The translations under genes and the position numbers were made by a program. The notes under the pieces were generated by a model, which was not told the origin of the DNA, searched no databases, and saw only the letters and a list, made by a program, of their open reading frames with translations. Of a DNA stretch of 64,000 nt, positions 8,784-19,100 are shown piece after piece. How positions within the stretch are numbered: position 1 is the first letter of the stretch; each line of letters starts with the position of its first letter. The stretch comes from an uncultured Aquimarina sp. (GTDB taxonomy: Bacteria > Bacteroidota > Bacteroidia > Flavobacteriales > Flavobacteriaceae), in the NCBI GenBank assembly GCA_947498785.1, contig CANMLS010000022.1, forward strand, positions 1-64,000, in the 5' to 3' direction.

Positions 8784-9476
8784 TTAATGGTATCGGTCAA
8801 AATATTCTTGTAAAGTCAAATTTTGAGGCTCAAAATTTTCTGATAGAATTTTCATTTTTTGAATTCTGTCCAATCTAAAAAACCGAAATTCTGTACGCAA
8901 ACGGCACCATGCAATCAAATACCAATTCTCTGAATTCAATAATGCAAATGGCTCTATCAATCTGTCCGTTATAATTTCTTCTTTATTAACATATTGTATC
9001 TTGACGAGATTGTAATTGGTAAGCGCATTTTGCAAATCTGACAAATTGTTACTATTCCTTTCCTGATTTATGACTTGGTTGAATTGAGTTCTATTGGCAA
9101 GTAAATTTACTTTGTCTTTGATAGTATATCTTAAAATTGATTTTATTTTATCAATTGCTTCCGAATAATCCTTTACAAATGAGGCATCTTTATTTTTTAA
9201 CACTAATTGTTCTGCAAGAATTAAAGCGTTTGCTTGGTTTTCGGTAAACATTACGGGTGGAACTTTATATCCATCCATTAATGTATACCCCTTTCCTTCT
9301 TCTGTTAGTACAGGAACTCCTGATTGCTCCAATGCTTTTATGTCTCTATAGATCGTTCTTTTACTAACATCAAATTTACTCGCTAATTCCGAAGCAGTTA
9401 CAATTCTTTTAGTCTGCAATTGAATTAAAATAGCTGTTAATCTTGATAGTCTATTAGTTTTGGTATAGTTCATCAA
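8784..9476 (-). CDS. HTH/WYL-domain (YafY-type) transcriptional regulator
   Basis: The 230-residue protein has an N-terminal HTH (about residues 10-65; VTASELASKFDVSKRTIYRDI). A middle region includes GYKVPPVMFTENQANAL, and the C-terminal WYL domain carries IEPFALLNSENWYLIAWC followed by FRFFRLDRIQKM at about 168-205. WYL domains sense nucleic-acid or nucleotide-type ligands in some systems. It lies directly upstream of the epoxide-hydrolase-like gene and probably shares its transcript or controls it. Its low GC contrasts with the hydrolase. Confidence 0.88.
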   Translation of the reverse strand: MMNYTKTNRLSRLTAILIQLQTKRIVTASELASKFDVSKRTIYRDIKALEQSGVPVLTEEGKGYTLMDGYKVPPVMFTENQANALILAEQLVLKNKDASFVKDYSEAIDKIKSILRYTIKDKVNLLANRTQFNQVINQERNSNNLSDLQNALTNYNLVKIQYVNKEEIITDRLIEPFALLNSENWYLIAWCRLRTEFRFFRLDRIQKMKILSENFEPQNLTLQEYFDRYH

Positions 9477-9688
9477 TTTAATATATGTAATCAGTTTCTT
9501 AATGATCTTCTGTATGAAATATAACGTATAAAAAGGTATTGATTTTTCTAATTAACATAGAACCGAATTTTTATATTTTGTTTTTATGGATTGATACTTT
9601 AATATAAAAATAGTAGATTCGTGAATATGCAAAATCTGCATTAACTAACAATATTGCACCTGTTTTTTTTATCTTGATTATTTTTCAA

Positions 9689-10084
9689 TCAGACTAATTC
9701 TTTTACTGCTGTTCCAGTAATTTTGATTTTTCCTCCAAACGGCAAGGCCTCTGCTTGATATATTGTTCTGGCGGGTCGTTTATTCTTAGGAAATAATTTC
9801 ATATATAATTTATTTATTTTTGGTAAATCTTTTAGATTGTCAAAAGCAATATCAATAAAAACAATATCTTCTTTCTCAAATTCAGCATTTTCTATAACGG
9901 AAAAGAAATTAGAGAATGCAAGATTTCCTTCTTCTAGTATTGTTCCAGAAATGTACTTTCCTTCCTCATTTACAGATAATTGACCACTTACGAAACACAT
10001 ATTATTCACAACGACTGCGTGACTAATAGGATTTGACCAGTTAGGGAGACCTTCGCCTTTTGTTATATATTTTTTATTGCTCAT
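9689..10084 (-). CDS. RidA family (Rid/YjgF) protein
   Basis: The 131-residue protein has RidA motifs: LPNWSNPISHAVVVNNMCFVSGQ at the start, NAEFEKEDIVFIDI in the middle, and PARTIYQAEALPFGGKIKI at the end. The Arg in PARTIYQ is at the position of the family's carboxylate-binding Arg. Archetypal RidA hydrolyses reactive enamine/imine intermediates to keto acids, and the Arg is consistent with such activity. It is a single gene. Subgroup assignment would need a tree. Confidence 0.85.
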   Translation of the reverse strand: MSNKKYITKGEGLPNWSNPISHAVVVNNMCFVSGQLSVNEEGKYISGTILEEGNLAFSNFFSVIENAEFEKEDIVFIDIAFDNLKDLPKINKLYMKLFPKNKRPARTIYQAEALPFGGKIKITGTAVKELV

Positions 10085-10267
10085 AAATTTATTTAATTTA
10101 AGTTGTTTTTGTTTGTTTTTTACTAGTAATAAGCCCTCTTATATTAAGCCTAAAGTAAGCAATTATTTCTTACATTTTGTGAACTTTGGTTATGATAAAC
10201 AAGAGCTACTTTCTTTTTTGAGGATCATTGTAATTTGATAAACAGCTCGCCATAATAATTGTGAGCT

Positions 10268-10305
10268 TGAGACGATAATTTAATGCGCAATTTATGTGCG
10301 TCTCA
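10268..10305. repeat. Inverted repeat in a 434-bp gap
   Basis: TGAGACG at 10268-10274 is perfectly complementary to CGTCTCA at 10299-10305 with a 24-base AT-rich spacer. No T-run follows, so it is not a typical terminator. The rest of the gap 10085-10518 holds nothing I recognise. It lies between the ridA-like gene and the end of the broken metallophosphoesterase. Confidence 0.3.
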
Positions 10306-10518
10306 CTTATCAAAATCCGTAAGAGAATTAGACTAAAAGCTAGAGAAAAGATTGATTTTTAGAATGTATTTTGAGATCTGCTTCTTTTCTCATAACATTT
10401 GGAAGTAATTAGAGATAAAAGTCTCGTCTATTGGTTAGTACAAAAATCTAAAGAAATAAACTTTAGATTGAACACCAAAATTTGTATTAATTATAGCTTT
10501 TATTGCGTTTTCGTATTT

Positions 10519-11260
10519 TTACACACAACCTGTTCTTATCCATTTTGCCCAGTCTTTTCTATCATTTTTTTCGGCTACACTAGCTGCTGTTTCATAATCA
10601 TATTCTATAGAAATTAACTCGACGTTTATTCCATTAGCATTAATATTTAGTATGGCATATTTTGCATGAGGACTGAGACTTTCCATCTTAAATGGGATAG
10701 GCAAATCATCATCATAGGCAGGTAAACCAATACTCCCAGGATTTATAATAATCTTATTCCTAGTTTTTATCATTCTTGGTAAATGACTATGCCCACAAAC
10801 AACAATATTTTCTGTAATGTTAGATAAGGTAATTTCTATTTCATCATTTGTTTGAATACCAACGTGATTTTTATTAATTTTTTTCCAGAAGAGGAATTGA
10901 ATCATTTACAGGGTTTCCGTGACAACAGTATATGTTGTTATAGGTAAGGTCAAAGGGTATTTTTTTTAACCAATTTAAAACATTATCATCAATACAATTT
11001 TTAACATATTCTAATGTTGGTATAGAGGTACTGTTATAAGCATTTTCTAAAATAAATCTATCTTGATTTCCCGATATGCTTTTAATATTATTTTTCGACA
11101 ATAAATCAAATGTTCCTTTAGGGTCAAGTGGTTCATAAAGGCTATCTCCAAGATTTAATATTGTATCAATTTTTCTTATTTTTATATTTCTTAGAACTTC
11201 TTTTAAAGCCCAATAATTTGCATGTATATCAGATATTACAGCAATTCTTTCAGTAATCAA
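10519..11260 (-). pseudogene. Metallophosphoesterase (YfcE-like), split by a frameshift
   Basis: Two overlapping minus-strand frames form one protein. The first (11260-10874) carries the N-terminal metal ligands in DIHAN, NLGDSLY and a GNQD block, then YCCHGNP. The second (10905-10519) carries GHSHLPRMI and INPGSIGLPAYDD. Together they give the five calcineurin-like motifs over about 240 residues, the normal length. The break is at a run of seven A on the coding strand (T at 10878-10884); six A would give a continuous frame. It could be a true frameshift mutation, a sequencing error at a homopolymer, or slippage. The protein is predicted to be cytoplasmic with unknown phosphoester substrate. 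Confidence 0.75.
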
Positions 11261-11525
11261 TTTTGTTTGCTTTTTTTTACATGAAACACAACAATGTTAA
11301 AATAGCAATTGCAATTATATTCCATATATTTATTACAAATCTAAGCGTTTTTAATTGATTAGAAATGCTTCTACTGGGAATCTAATTTTCTATTCTTTTT
11401 ATACTATTATGGCCTTATAGAGTTTGAATACACCTCAAATCTGTACCTTTTTCAATATTGATAAGGTATAATTTAACATCTATTATTTCTATACAATTGA
11501 TTTACTTTAAAATAATCAAAAACCA

Positions 11526-12827
11526 TTATTTAACAACAATACGCTCTACCTTGCCTACTATTAGGGTATATGAAATAAACCCTAACAAAGCAATACCACC
11601 AATAAAAAAGAGTGCTGGACTAAAATCCCCGTCTGCGACCAAATAACCGATTACAATGGGTACAATTATTCCAGCAAGACCTCCAATAAAATTAAAGGCA
11701 CCTCCTGTAAGACCTATTAATTTCTCAGGAGCCATTAATGAAATAAAGACCCAAGCAATACTTGCAAGACCATTTCCAAAAAAAGCAATAGCTAAAAATA
11801 AAATAATAAAGAACGTATTATCTGTATAATTCGCACCAATAATACATGTAGAAAGTAGCATACCTATAATTATTGGAGTTTTCCTAGCAATTTCAACCGA
11901 ATATCCTTTTTTAATCATAAAATCCGAAGAAAAACCAGAAAGCAATACACCAAAAAAAGCAGCTAAAAAAGGAATCGAAGCCAAAAACCCAGATTTTAAA
12001 AAATCAAACCCCCTAAATTCTACTAAATAAGTTGGAAACCATGTTAAAAAAAAGATTGTAGTAGCCCCTAGACAAAATTGACCAATATAAAGTCCCCAAA
12101 GTTTACGGTAGGAAAACACTTGTTTAATATCTTTCCACTGGAATTTCTCCTTTTTTAGACTTCCATCTTTTTTGCCAACCAAACCTCCTCCTTTTTCAAT
12201 GTAATCCAGTTCGGGTTTTCTAATAGATTTATGTTCTTGCGGATCACGATAAAAGAAATACCAAATTCCAGCCCAAACGATACCAATAATACCCGAAATG
12301 ATAAAAAGACCGCGCCAGCCAAAATAACTCTGGATAGCTACCAAAGTTGGTGTAAGAAATGCCAAACCTAAAAATTGACCTGAAGTGTAAATCGCAATTG
12401 CAGATGCACGCTCATTTTCAGGAAACCATCTCGTAACGACCAAATTGTTTATAGGGTACGAAGGTGCTTCAAATGCGCCTATACTGGCTCGAAGTCCAAT
12501 TAATGTTATAAATGAATTAACCATACCCTGTATCAAAGTAGCAACAGACCATAAGGCCATAATAAGTGAGTACAGTATACGAGTAGGAAGCTTATCTGCC
12601 ACAATTCCTCCTGGAATTTGCAAACAGGCATAGGTCCATGCAAAAGCCGAAAAAACATAGCCCATCTGTACATTATTCAATCCTAAATCTTCTTTCATGG
12701 CGAATGCAGCAACAGAAATATTACTTCTATCTAAGTAGTTAATAACTACGGTCACAAAAATCATCGCCAAAACATTATAACGTTTTCTTCCTATGCTTGG
12801 TATTGCTATTGATCTAATCTTGCTCAA
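11526..12827 (-). CDS. MFS transporter, ACS (anion:cation symporter) type
   Basis: The 433-residue protein has about 12 membrane segments and the ACS-family start (VVINYLDRSNISVAAFAMKEDLGL) at about residues 27-50. GIVADKLPTRILY follows as the loop 2-3 motif, and RASIGAFEAPSYP corresponds to TM4. The family commonly imports hexuronates, glucarate or other organic anions. It is the last gene of the leftward set after the two UnbV proteins and the SMP-30-like lactonase, 208 bp downstream of the latter. A sugar acid substrate is therefore plausible, but this is inference. Confidence 0.85.
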   Translation of the reverse strand: MSKIRSIAIPSIGRKRYNVLAMIFVTVVINYLDRSNISVAAFAMKEDLGLNNVQMGYVFSAFAWTYACLQIPGGIVADKLPTRILYSLIMALWSVATLIQGMVNSFITLIGLRASIGAFEAPSYPINNLVVTRWFPENERASAIAIYTSGQFLGLAFLTPTLVAIQSYFGWRGLFIISGIIGIVWAGIWYFFYRDPQEHKSIRKPELDYIEKGGGLVGKKDGSLKKEKFQWKDIKQVFSYRKLWGLYIGQFCLGATTIFFLTWFPTYLVEFRGFDFLKSGFLASIPFLAAFFGVLLSGFSSDFMIKKGYSVEIARKTPIIIGMLLSTCIIGANYTDNTFFIILFLAIAFFGNGLASIAWVFISLMAPEKLIGLTGGAFNFIGGLAGIIVPIVIGYLVADGDFSPALFFIGGIALLGFISYTLIVGKVERIVVK

Positions 12828-13035
12828 TTTTTAAGTTTTTAATATTTTATATTTTCTACAATCACATATGCACTTTAACTTCTCCGAACATCTCTTTAAG
12901 ATGATGAACAAAACTAGTTAGATTAGTATAAAAAATAGGGTAATTTTTATTCAAATAACATGACACAATGATATAAAATGCATTAAATATAGCTTACAAC
13001 GATCCAAATACAATATCATTCACGAATTAAAGCTA

Positions 13036-14088
13036 TCACTTAAGGTCTAATGAAAGAATATAATCATCTGCAGTCATAAAAAGTAATTTTTCATCAGTGG
13101 TTAAAGTACAATTGGAGGTAAGCTGACCTGTGTGTATTTTGGCTAACACTTTTGCAGCACTGTTGAAAATCCAAACTCCTCCTGGACCAGTAGCAAACAA
13201 ATATCCTTTACTATTCATTTTCATACCATCAGGCATTCCATGATATCCTTCTTTTTCATATAATTTAGTAACATCGTAAAAAATTCTTTTAGAATGTACT
13301 TCTCCTGGAGCCTTAATATCATATTGATACCAGACAGCATGCGCTCTATCAGAAACGGCTACATACAATGTAGATTCGTCAGGTGAAAGTGTTATTCCAT
13401 TAGGTCGTGTCAAAGTGTCTAAAAGAATTAATTCTCCAGTTCTTAACAAACAATAAACTCCTTGAAAACTCAGCTCCTTAGCTTTATCATCCATTTGCTT
13501 TGGAAGACCATAGGGTGGATCTGTAAAATACAAATTTCCGTAGGTGTCAAACACACCATCATTAGGGCTATTCAATCGTTTCCCTAGATAGGTATCTACC
13601 AGAGTTTCATATTCTGGGCTGGCAGCATTTAGAGGCGCTTTCATTCGTGCTACTTTACGGTCACCATGTTGTAATAGTACTAAATTTCCATCAGGGTCTA
13701 AAACTAGACCATTAGAACCTGCTTCTATAGAATTGGTATTTGCTTTACCTGTATATCCTGATGGATATAAATAAGGAGTTACATTGTCTTCTTTATCTAA
13801 CTTATACACTTTATTATTTGGAATGTCTGAAAAAAGAAGATACCTCCCATCTTCTATCCAAAGGGGGCCTTCTGTCCATGTAAAACCACTAGCTCGAAGT
13901 TTTATTTTTGCATCTGGGTCAATAATTTGTAATGCCTCTTTATCCAGAATTTCAATAGAAAATGCATCCTCAATACTTGACTCACTTTTTTTTGCAGGCT
14001 CAGATTTTGATGTTAGCCTTTTTTCCTTACAAGCTATTAAACAGGTAAAGATAATGCAGAAAAGGGCTAAGTTTTTAATCATGATCAT
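13036..14088 (-). CDS. SMP-30/gluconolactonase-like lipoprotein
   Basis: The 350-residue protein opens with a lipoprotein signal (LIAC, Cys at about residue 20), so it is likely anchored in the periplasm or outer membrane. The beta-propeller has SMP-30 metal-site signatures: TEGPLWIEDGRYLLFSDIP (Glu ligand), NSPNDGVFDTYGNLYFTDPP (Asn), TRPNGITLSPDESTLYVAVSD (Asn) and GMPDGMKM (Asp). The family opens sugar lactones. The gene starts 18 bp after the T9SS UnbV gene and is probably translated from the same transcript. An ATG three codons in is an alternative start. Confidence 0.88.
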   Translation of the reverse strand: MIMIKNLALFCIIFTCLIACKEKRLTSKSEPAKKSESSIEDAFSIEILDKEALQIIDPDAKIKLRASGFTWTEGPLWIEDGRYLLFSDIPNNKVYKLDKEDNVTPYLYPSGYTGKANTNSIEAGSNGLVLDPDGNLVLLQHGDRKVARMKAPLNAASPEYETLVDTYLGKRLNSPNDGVFDTYGNLYFTDPPYGLPKQMDDKAKELSFQGVYCLLRTGELILLDTLTRPNGITLSPDESTLYVAVSDRAHAVWYQYDIKAPGEVHSKRIFYDVTKLYEKEGYHGMPDGMKMNSKGYLFATGPGGVWIFNSAAKVLAKIHTGQLTSNCTLTTDEKLLFMTADDYILSLDLK

Positions 14089-14106
14089 TTTGTATTTAAA
14101 GAAACT

Positions 14107-15933
14107 TTAGCGTAATAGTAATTTTCCCAACCAGACTTTCTCACCTAATTGAATTCGATAAACATACATACCAGAGGGAGCTCTAGTACCTGCATTTGTT
14201 TGGCCATTCCACTCTCCTGTCCAAAAAGAATTTTGAACTAATTCTTCCTTAAAATCGTACACCTCTATCCCGCTTACGGTATAAATTTTCATAAATAAAA
14301 AGCCAGTTTGTCCAATATTTAAATTAAATGTTATAGCATCAGTAAAAGGATTGGGATAGGTTGTCATTTTAATCTTTTCTGACAATACCTCCTCAATTTC
14401 TTCAATAACTTGTGGTACGTAGACCTCTCCACTTGTCATCCCTTTTTCTTCTACAATCTTTATTTTCTGGTTTATGGCAATATTATATATTGTCTCTTGT
14501 TGACCGCTAGGCCATGATATGGTTAGGCTATCTATTTTTTTTACTTCCCCTAATCCAAAGTGAATAGGTTTGATACTTTGCCCCATCATCGTTGACCCAT
14601 GGTGGAAGCGGTGTTTAATTTTTCCATCTATGGATGCTCTTAATTTAGTACCAAAAGCATTTCGATTCGATATTGTTCCTTCTAAATCTACTTGTAGCCA
14701 CGCATTGGGGTTTGACGTGTCATTTTTATACAGATAGGGGGGATCCTCTGTAGTATTACTTACAAGGATATCCAAATCGCCATCATTGTCATAATCAAAA
14801 ACTTCCGCTCCCATGCCATTGGCTTTTCCATTGGCACCAGACTCCATAGTCCAATTTGCAAAACGTTCTTCTCCTTCACTCCGCAAGTTCTTGAAAAAAA
14901 CATTGTTGTATTCCAAATCCGTTTGTCCGTTAACGATATAAAGATCTTCATCGCCATCATTGTCTGCATCAAAAAGTTTGTTACCCCAACCAAAGTGGCC
15001 ATTACCTACCCCTTCCTGTTCTTGTGTATTCTCAAAAAATCCACTAGCAGACCCCATAAACAATGGGTTTCTAATAAATTCAGAAATATTAGTAATGTAG
15101 ATATCGAAATATCCGTCATTATTATAATCTCCAATGGATGACCCCATGCCATCACCTATGTTTACAAGGTTATATTCCTCGGTGACATCTAGAAAAGAAA
15201 TACCTTCTTGATTGATATAAAATCGTCCAAGACCAAAATCGTTTACCACATAAATATCCATCCAACCATCTCGATTAGCATCCACTGGTATAGAAGACCA
15301 GGTTCTAGAAGGGTTATCAAGATTTAATGCTCCTTCTATTTCTATAAAAGTACCATCACCTTGATTATTGTACAGACGGTTGGGCCAATTTAAATAATTT
15401 AGATATATATCCAAATCACCATCATTATCATAATCCCACCATAATCCACTTGAATTGATACACTCTTCACACGAATCAATATTAACTTGGGTCGTTACAT
15501 CCATAAAAGTTCCATCACCATTATTTCGATATAATTGTGTGCCATTTTGATGTGCCAATAAAAGGTCGGGATAACCATCATTATCATAATCGCCCCAAGA
15601 GGCTCCTAATTTGACATCATCCCCTTTAGTCCTTGAATGTTGGTTTCTAAAACCCGATTCAATTGTAATATCCTCAAACCAACCTCCTCTATTATTTAAT
15701 AAACGACTCCAGGTCTTAGGATCGTTCAAATCAAAGGAGTTATACGCCACAATAAATATATCTAAGTCGCCATCTAAGTCATAATCCGCAACCGCATTTC
15801 CATAATTAACACCCATCTCAGATAATAGTCTAACATTAGCCTCAGAAAACTGCTGAGCATTAGCCATAAATCCTTTCATTAAAAAGAAGAGAGAAATAGT
15901 AATGTAGATTATTATGGAGTAACTTTTATGCAT
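14107..15933 (-). CDS. FG-GAP/VCBS propeller protein with UnbV domain and T9SS sorting tail
   Basis: The 608-residue protein has a signal peptide (about residues 1-27, ending NAQQ). At least seven FG-GAP/VCBS calcium-loop repeats follow (for example DYDLDGDLDIFIV, DYDNDGYPDLLLA, DANRDGWMDIYVV, DADNDGDEDLYIV). The ASPIC/UnbV domain is at about 410-490 (HFGLGEVKKIDSLTISWPSG), and a type IX secretion C-terminal domain covers about 525-608 (YPNPFTDAITF, SGMYVYRIQLG, GKLLLR). It is likely exported to the cell surface. UnbV-type propeller proteins have no established enzymatic function. It sits between the large UnbV lipoprotein and the SMP-30 gene. Confidence 0.88.
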   Translation of the reverse strand: MHKSYSIIIYITISLFFLMKGFMANAQQFSEANVRLLSEMGVNYGNAVADYDLDGDLDIFIVAYNSFDLNDPKTWSRLLNNRGGWFEDITIESGFRNQHSRTKGDDVKLGASWGDYDNDGYPDLLLAHQNGTQLYRNNGDGTFMDVTTQVNIDSCEECINSSGLWWDYDNDGDLDIYLNYLNWPNRLYNNQGDGTFIEIEGALNLDNPSRTWSSIPVDANRDGWMDIYVVNDFGLGRFYINQEGISFLDVTEEYNLVNIGDGMGSSIGDYNNDGYFDIYITNISEFIRNPLFMGSASGFFENTQEQEGVGNGHFGWGNKLFDADNDGDEDLYIVNGQTDLEYNNVFFKNLRSEGEERFANWTMESGANGKANGMGAEVFDYDNDGDLDILVSNTTEDPPYLYKNDTSNPNAWLQVDLEGTISNRNAFGTKLRASIDGKIKHRFHHGSTMMGQSIKPIHFGLGEVKKIDSLTISWPSGQQETIYNIAINQKIKIVEEKGMTSGEVYVPQVIEEIEEVLSEKIKMTTYPNPFTDAITFNLNIGQTGFLFMKIYTVSGIEVYDFKEELVQNSFWTGEWNGQTNAGTRAPSGMYVYRIQLGEKVWLGKLLLR

Positions 15934-16158
15934 CTATTTTAAATCTTATAAAATTAACATGTGAAATATTACAATAAATGTATTCTAAAAAATTAAGGTT
16001 TCATTTTTTTGAATAAAGAGAATTTGTTCATTCATCTGTTTATATTGGTCAAAATCAAATGATAATGAATCATCTCATGGCATAGTCATTGAATTATCAA
16101 AGACAAGATCATTATACTACATACTACAAAAATCAAAAGCTAGTACTTTTGATACATC

Positions 16159-19100
16159 TTAAGGTTTAATAGAAACCAATTGAATAAAGTAATCGTTATT
16201 ACCAATCAATATAGCTTCCTTTTCCCCATATTTGATACGCTTCATATCTTTAGCATCATGTGGTGCAAAAAAACCACTTTCAGTAACACTAACAGCTTTA
16301 AATTTTCCATTTCCATCTCCTTTTAAGAACAAACCTACTCCTGCATCATTTCTAGGGGTTTCGATTTCTGAAGCATATAAATTACCTGAAATTAAAATAT
16401 CTTGTTTACCATCTTTATCAAAATCTTCAGCTATTATATTATTGATACTGGATACTTGTGCCAATTGCGGTAATTGATGCATCTTAAATGACTCACCATC
16501 AATATTTTCAATATAGAAAGAAGCAAACGTTTTTGCTTTTAAATGAAGCGCATTGCTAAGGTCTTTTCCATAAATTTCATTTAAATCTGCTTCACCAAAT
16601 GATTCAAAGGTTGGGAATTTTTGACTCAAAGAAGGAATTTGCTCAATAGAACATGATCTACCCCGGATGGGAAACATTTTTCCTTCCTCATAGTAACTAA
16701 GAACAATATCAGTATTGCCATTTTTGTCAAAATCGTAACTATATACCTCAAAAGGCGTCTCATTAGAAGCCTTATACTTATAGTTAAGCCCTAGGTTACC
16801 AACAATGAGATCTTCATCTCCATCTTTATCCATATCTTTACTTATTACTTTATAGTACCAACCCTCAGTATCTTCTATACCTTCAAATTTTTGAACTGAA
16901 AATTTGCCATAATCATTTTGAATAAAAATTGTGACTGGCATCCATTCTCCAACTACAACCAAATCTAATCGTTTATCTTTATTAAGGTCTACCCACTCTG
17001 CAGAAGTGACCATACCCAAGGATTGAAATTGTGGAGATATTTCAGCAGTAACATCTACCAAATAACCATTTCTATTTTCTAACAATATACTATTTGCTGC
17101 TTTGGGATAGTTACCAGGAATAAGTCTTCCTCCTATGAATAAGTCCAAATCGCCATCATCATCATAATCTGCTTTTTCCACTACTGAGCCACTGGTAAGA
17201 TAACTTGCTACTCGTTTCACATCTTTTTTAAAAACACCAAAACCATTATTAATATATATACGATCCTGTAACTCTTTACTATTTGGTGAAAATTCGTTAC
17301 CTCCACTAACAACAAAAAGGTCTAAATCCCCATCATTGTCAACATCAAAAAAAGTACTCCCCATATCTTCGGAAACCTTATCAATTGACCAAGCACCATC
17401 TTTGATTTCCTTAAAACCTCCTATCTTTTTCTGTATAAACAATGTGCCTGAAAACCCAGCCGAGCCACCAACAAAAAAGTCATCAAGCCCATCTCTGTCT
17501 ACATCACCTACTGCTATTGATGGGCCAAAAGTTGACATTTTGTGTGGTAACAAAACTTCCTCTTTATAATCATCATATTCATTTTCTTGATGTCTGTATG
17601 ATAATTGAGAATCAGTAGTAATATTCTCAAACAACTGATCTCTTTTTTTTGAAGGCAAAACAACATTAGCTTCACCAGAACCCTCTCGGGTTCGCTCCAA
17701 AAGTTGATTAGCTTTTACATTTTTCAATACTTCTAAGGTGCCATCGGGCCATTGTATTTCAACTTTTTCAACAATTTCGGCTTCACCCAGGCCAAAATGT
17801 GCTATATCTTCACTTTTTGACATATATCCTCTGGTATTGGTTATTTCAATCATCTGCCATAAAGAAGAATCTTTGAACAAGGTAATTCTTGTTCCATAAA
17901 CAGATTTGTGTTCATCAGCACGCACAACAACCCTAAGGTAATTACCTAATTTTCTTTCACTAGTGTTATTCCGGTAGAGAAATGCCTTTTTGTTAATATT
18001 ATTCACTATAATATCTAAGTCACCATCTAAATCCAAATCGGCGTATGAAGCTCCATTAGACAATGATGGTAAATCAAAACCCCAGTCTTTTATCGTATTG
18101 GAAAAGGTAAGATCACCGTTGTTCTTATACATATAATTAGTTAACGTATCTTCAGGAGCCATTTTGGCCAAGGCTAATATATCTATAACATCTTGAAATC
18201 TTCTATTGGTTTTACGCGCTACAACCTCTATACTATCCAGAATAATTTCATACCTATTATTCACATCACTATATCGCATATTTCTTTTAATACCATTGGT
18301 TACAAAAATATCTTTTAGTCCGTCATTGTCGAAATCTGCAATTAAAGGACCCCAACTCCAATCTGTATTTGACACTCCTGCCAGTTGAGCTAAATCACTA
18401 AAAGTCCCATTACCATTATTCCGCTGAAGAGAATTGAACATATATTGATAATGTCCACCTTGTTCTACAATGTTCCAAAAATCTTTAGGATTCATACCTC
18501 CCATATTGGTTTTGATTCGCTTATGATCCTCTGCAACCATATCAACTACCATAATATCTAAGTTTCCATCATTATCATAATCGGCAATATCACTACCCAT
18601 ACTAAAATTAGATATGTGTTTAAAAGACTGTTTTAAGACATCTTTAAAAGAGCCATCTGCTCCATTTAGATACATATAATCAGGACGGTCATAGTCATTG
18701 GTCACATAGATATCTGACCATAGATCATTATTTACATCTCCTATAGAGGCTGAAAGCCCATGAGCCAAATTTGAAATTCCTGAAAAATTTGATACCTCGG
18801 TAAAACCTTTGTTACCTCCTAAATTTCTATATAGTTTATCACTATATAATGAATTCGCATTTTTGAGAGGTGTTTTTCCTCCTTTTCGATTACCATAACT
18901 TGGAGGTTGATTAACCAAATACATATCTACCCAGCCATCTTTATTAAAGTCAAAAAAATTAGCTTGAACTGATAAACCAGGATCTGCAATTTTATATTTT
19001 TTCGCGACTTCTGTAAAGGTCAAATCTCCATTGTTTAAATAAAGTAAATTTGGACTATTTTCAAAACTACCCCTTGCACTCTTACATACATAAATATCTT

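Noticed and set aside
10870-10910. Programmed ribosomal frameshifting in the metallophosphoesterase
   Set aside because: The A7 run could allow slippage, but no stimulatory structure or conserved arrangement is visible, so I treat it as a mutation or sequencing error.
14760-15141. Open frames on both strands inside the UnbV/T9SS gene
   Set aside because: They are produced by the repeated Asp/Asn codons of the VCBS loops and have no independent features.
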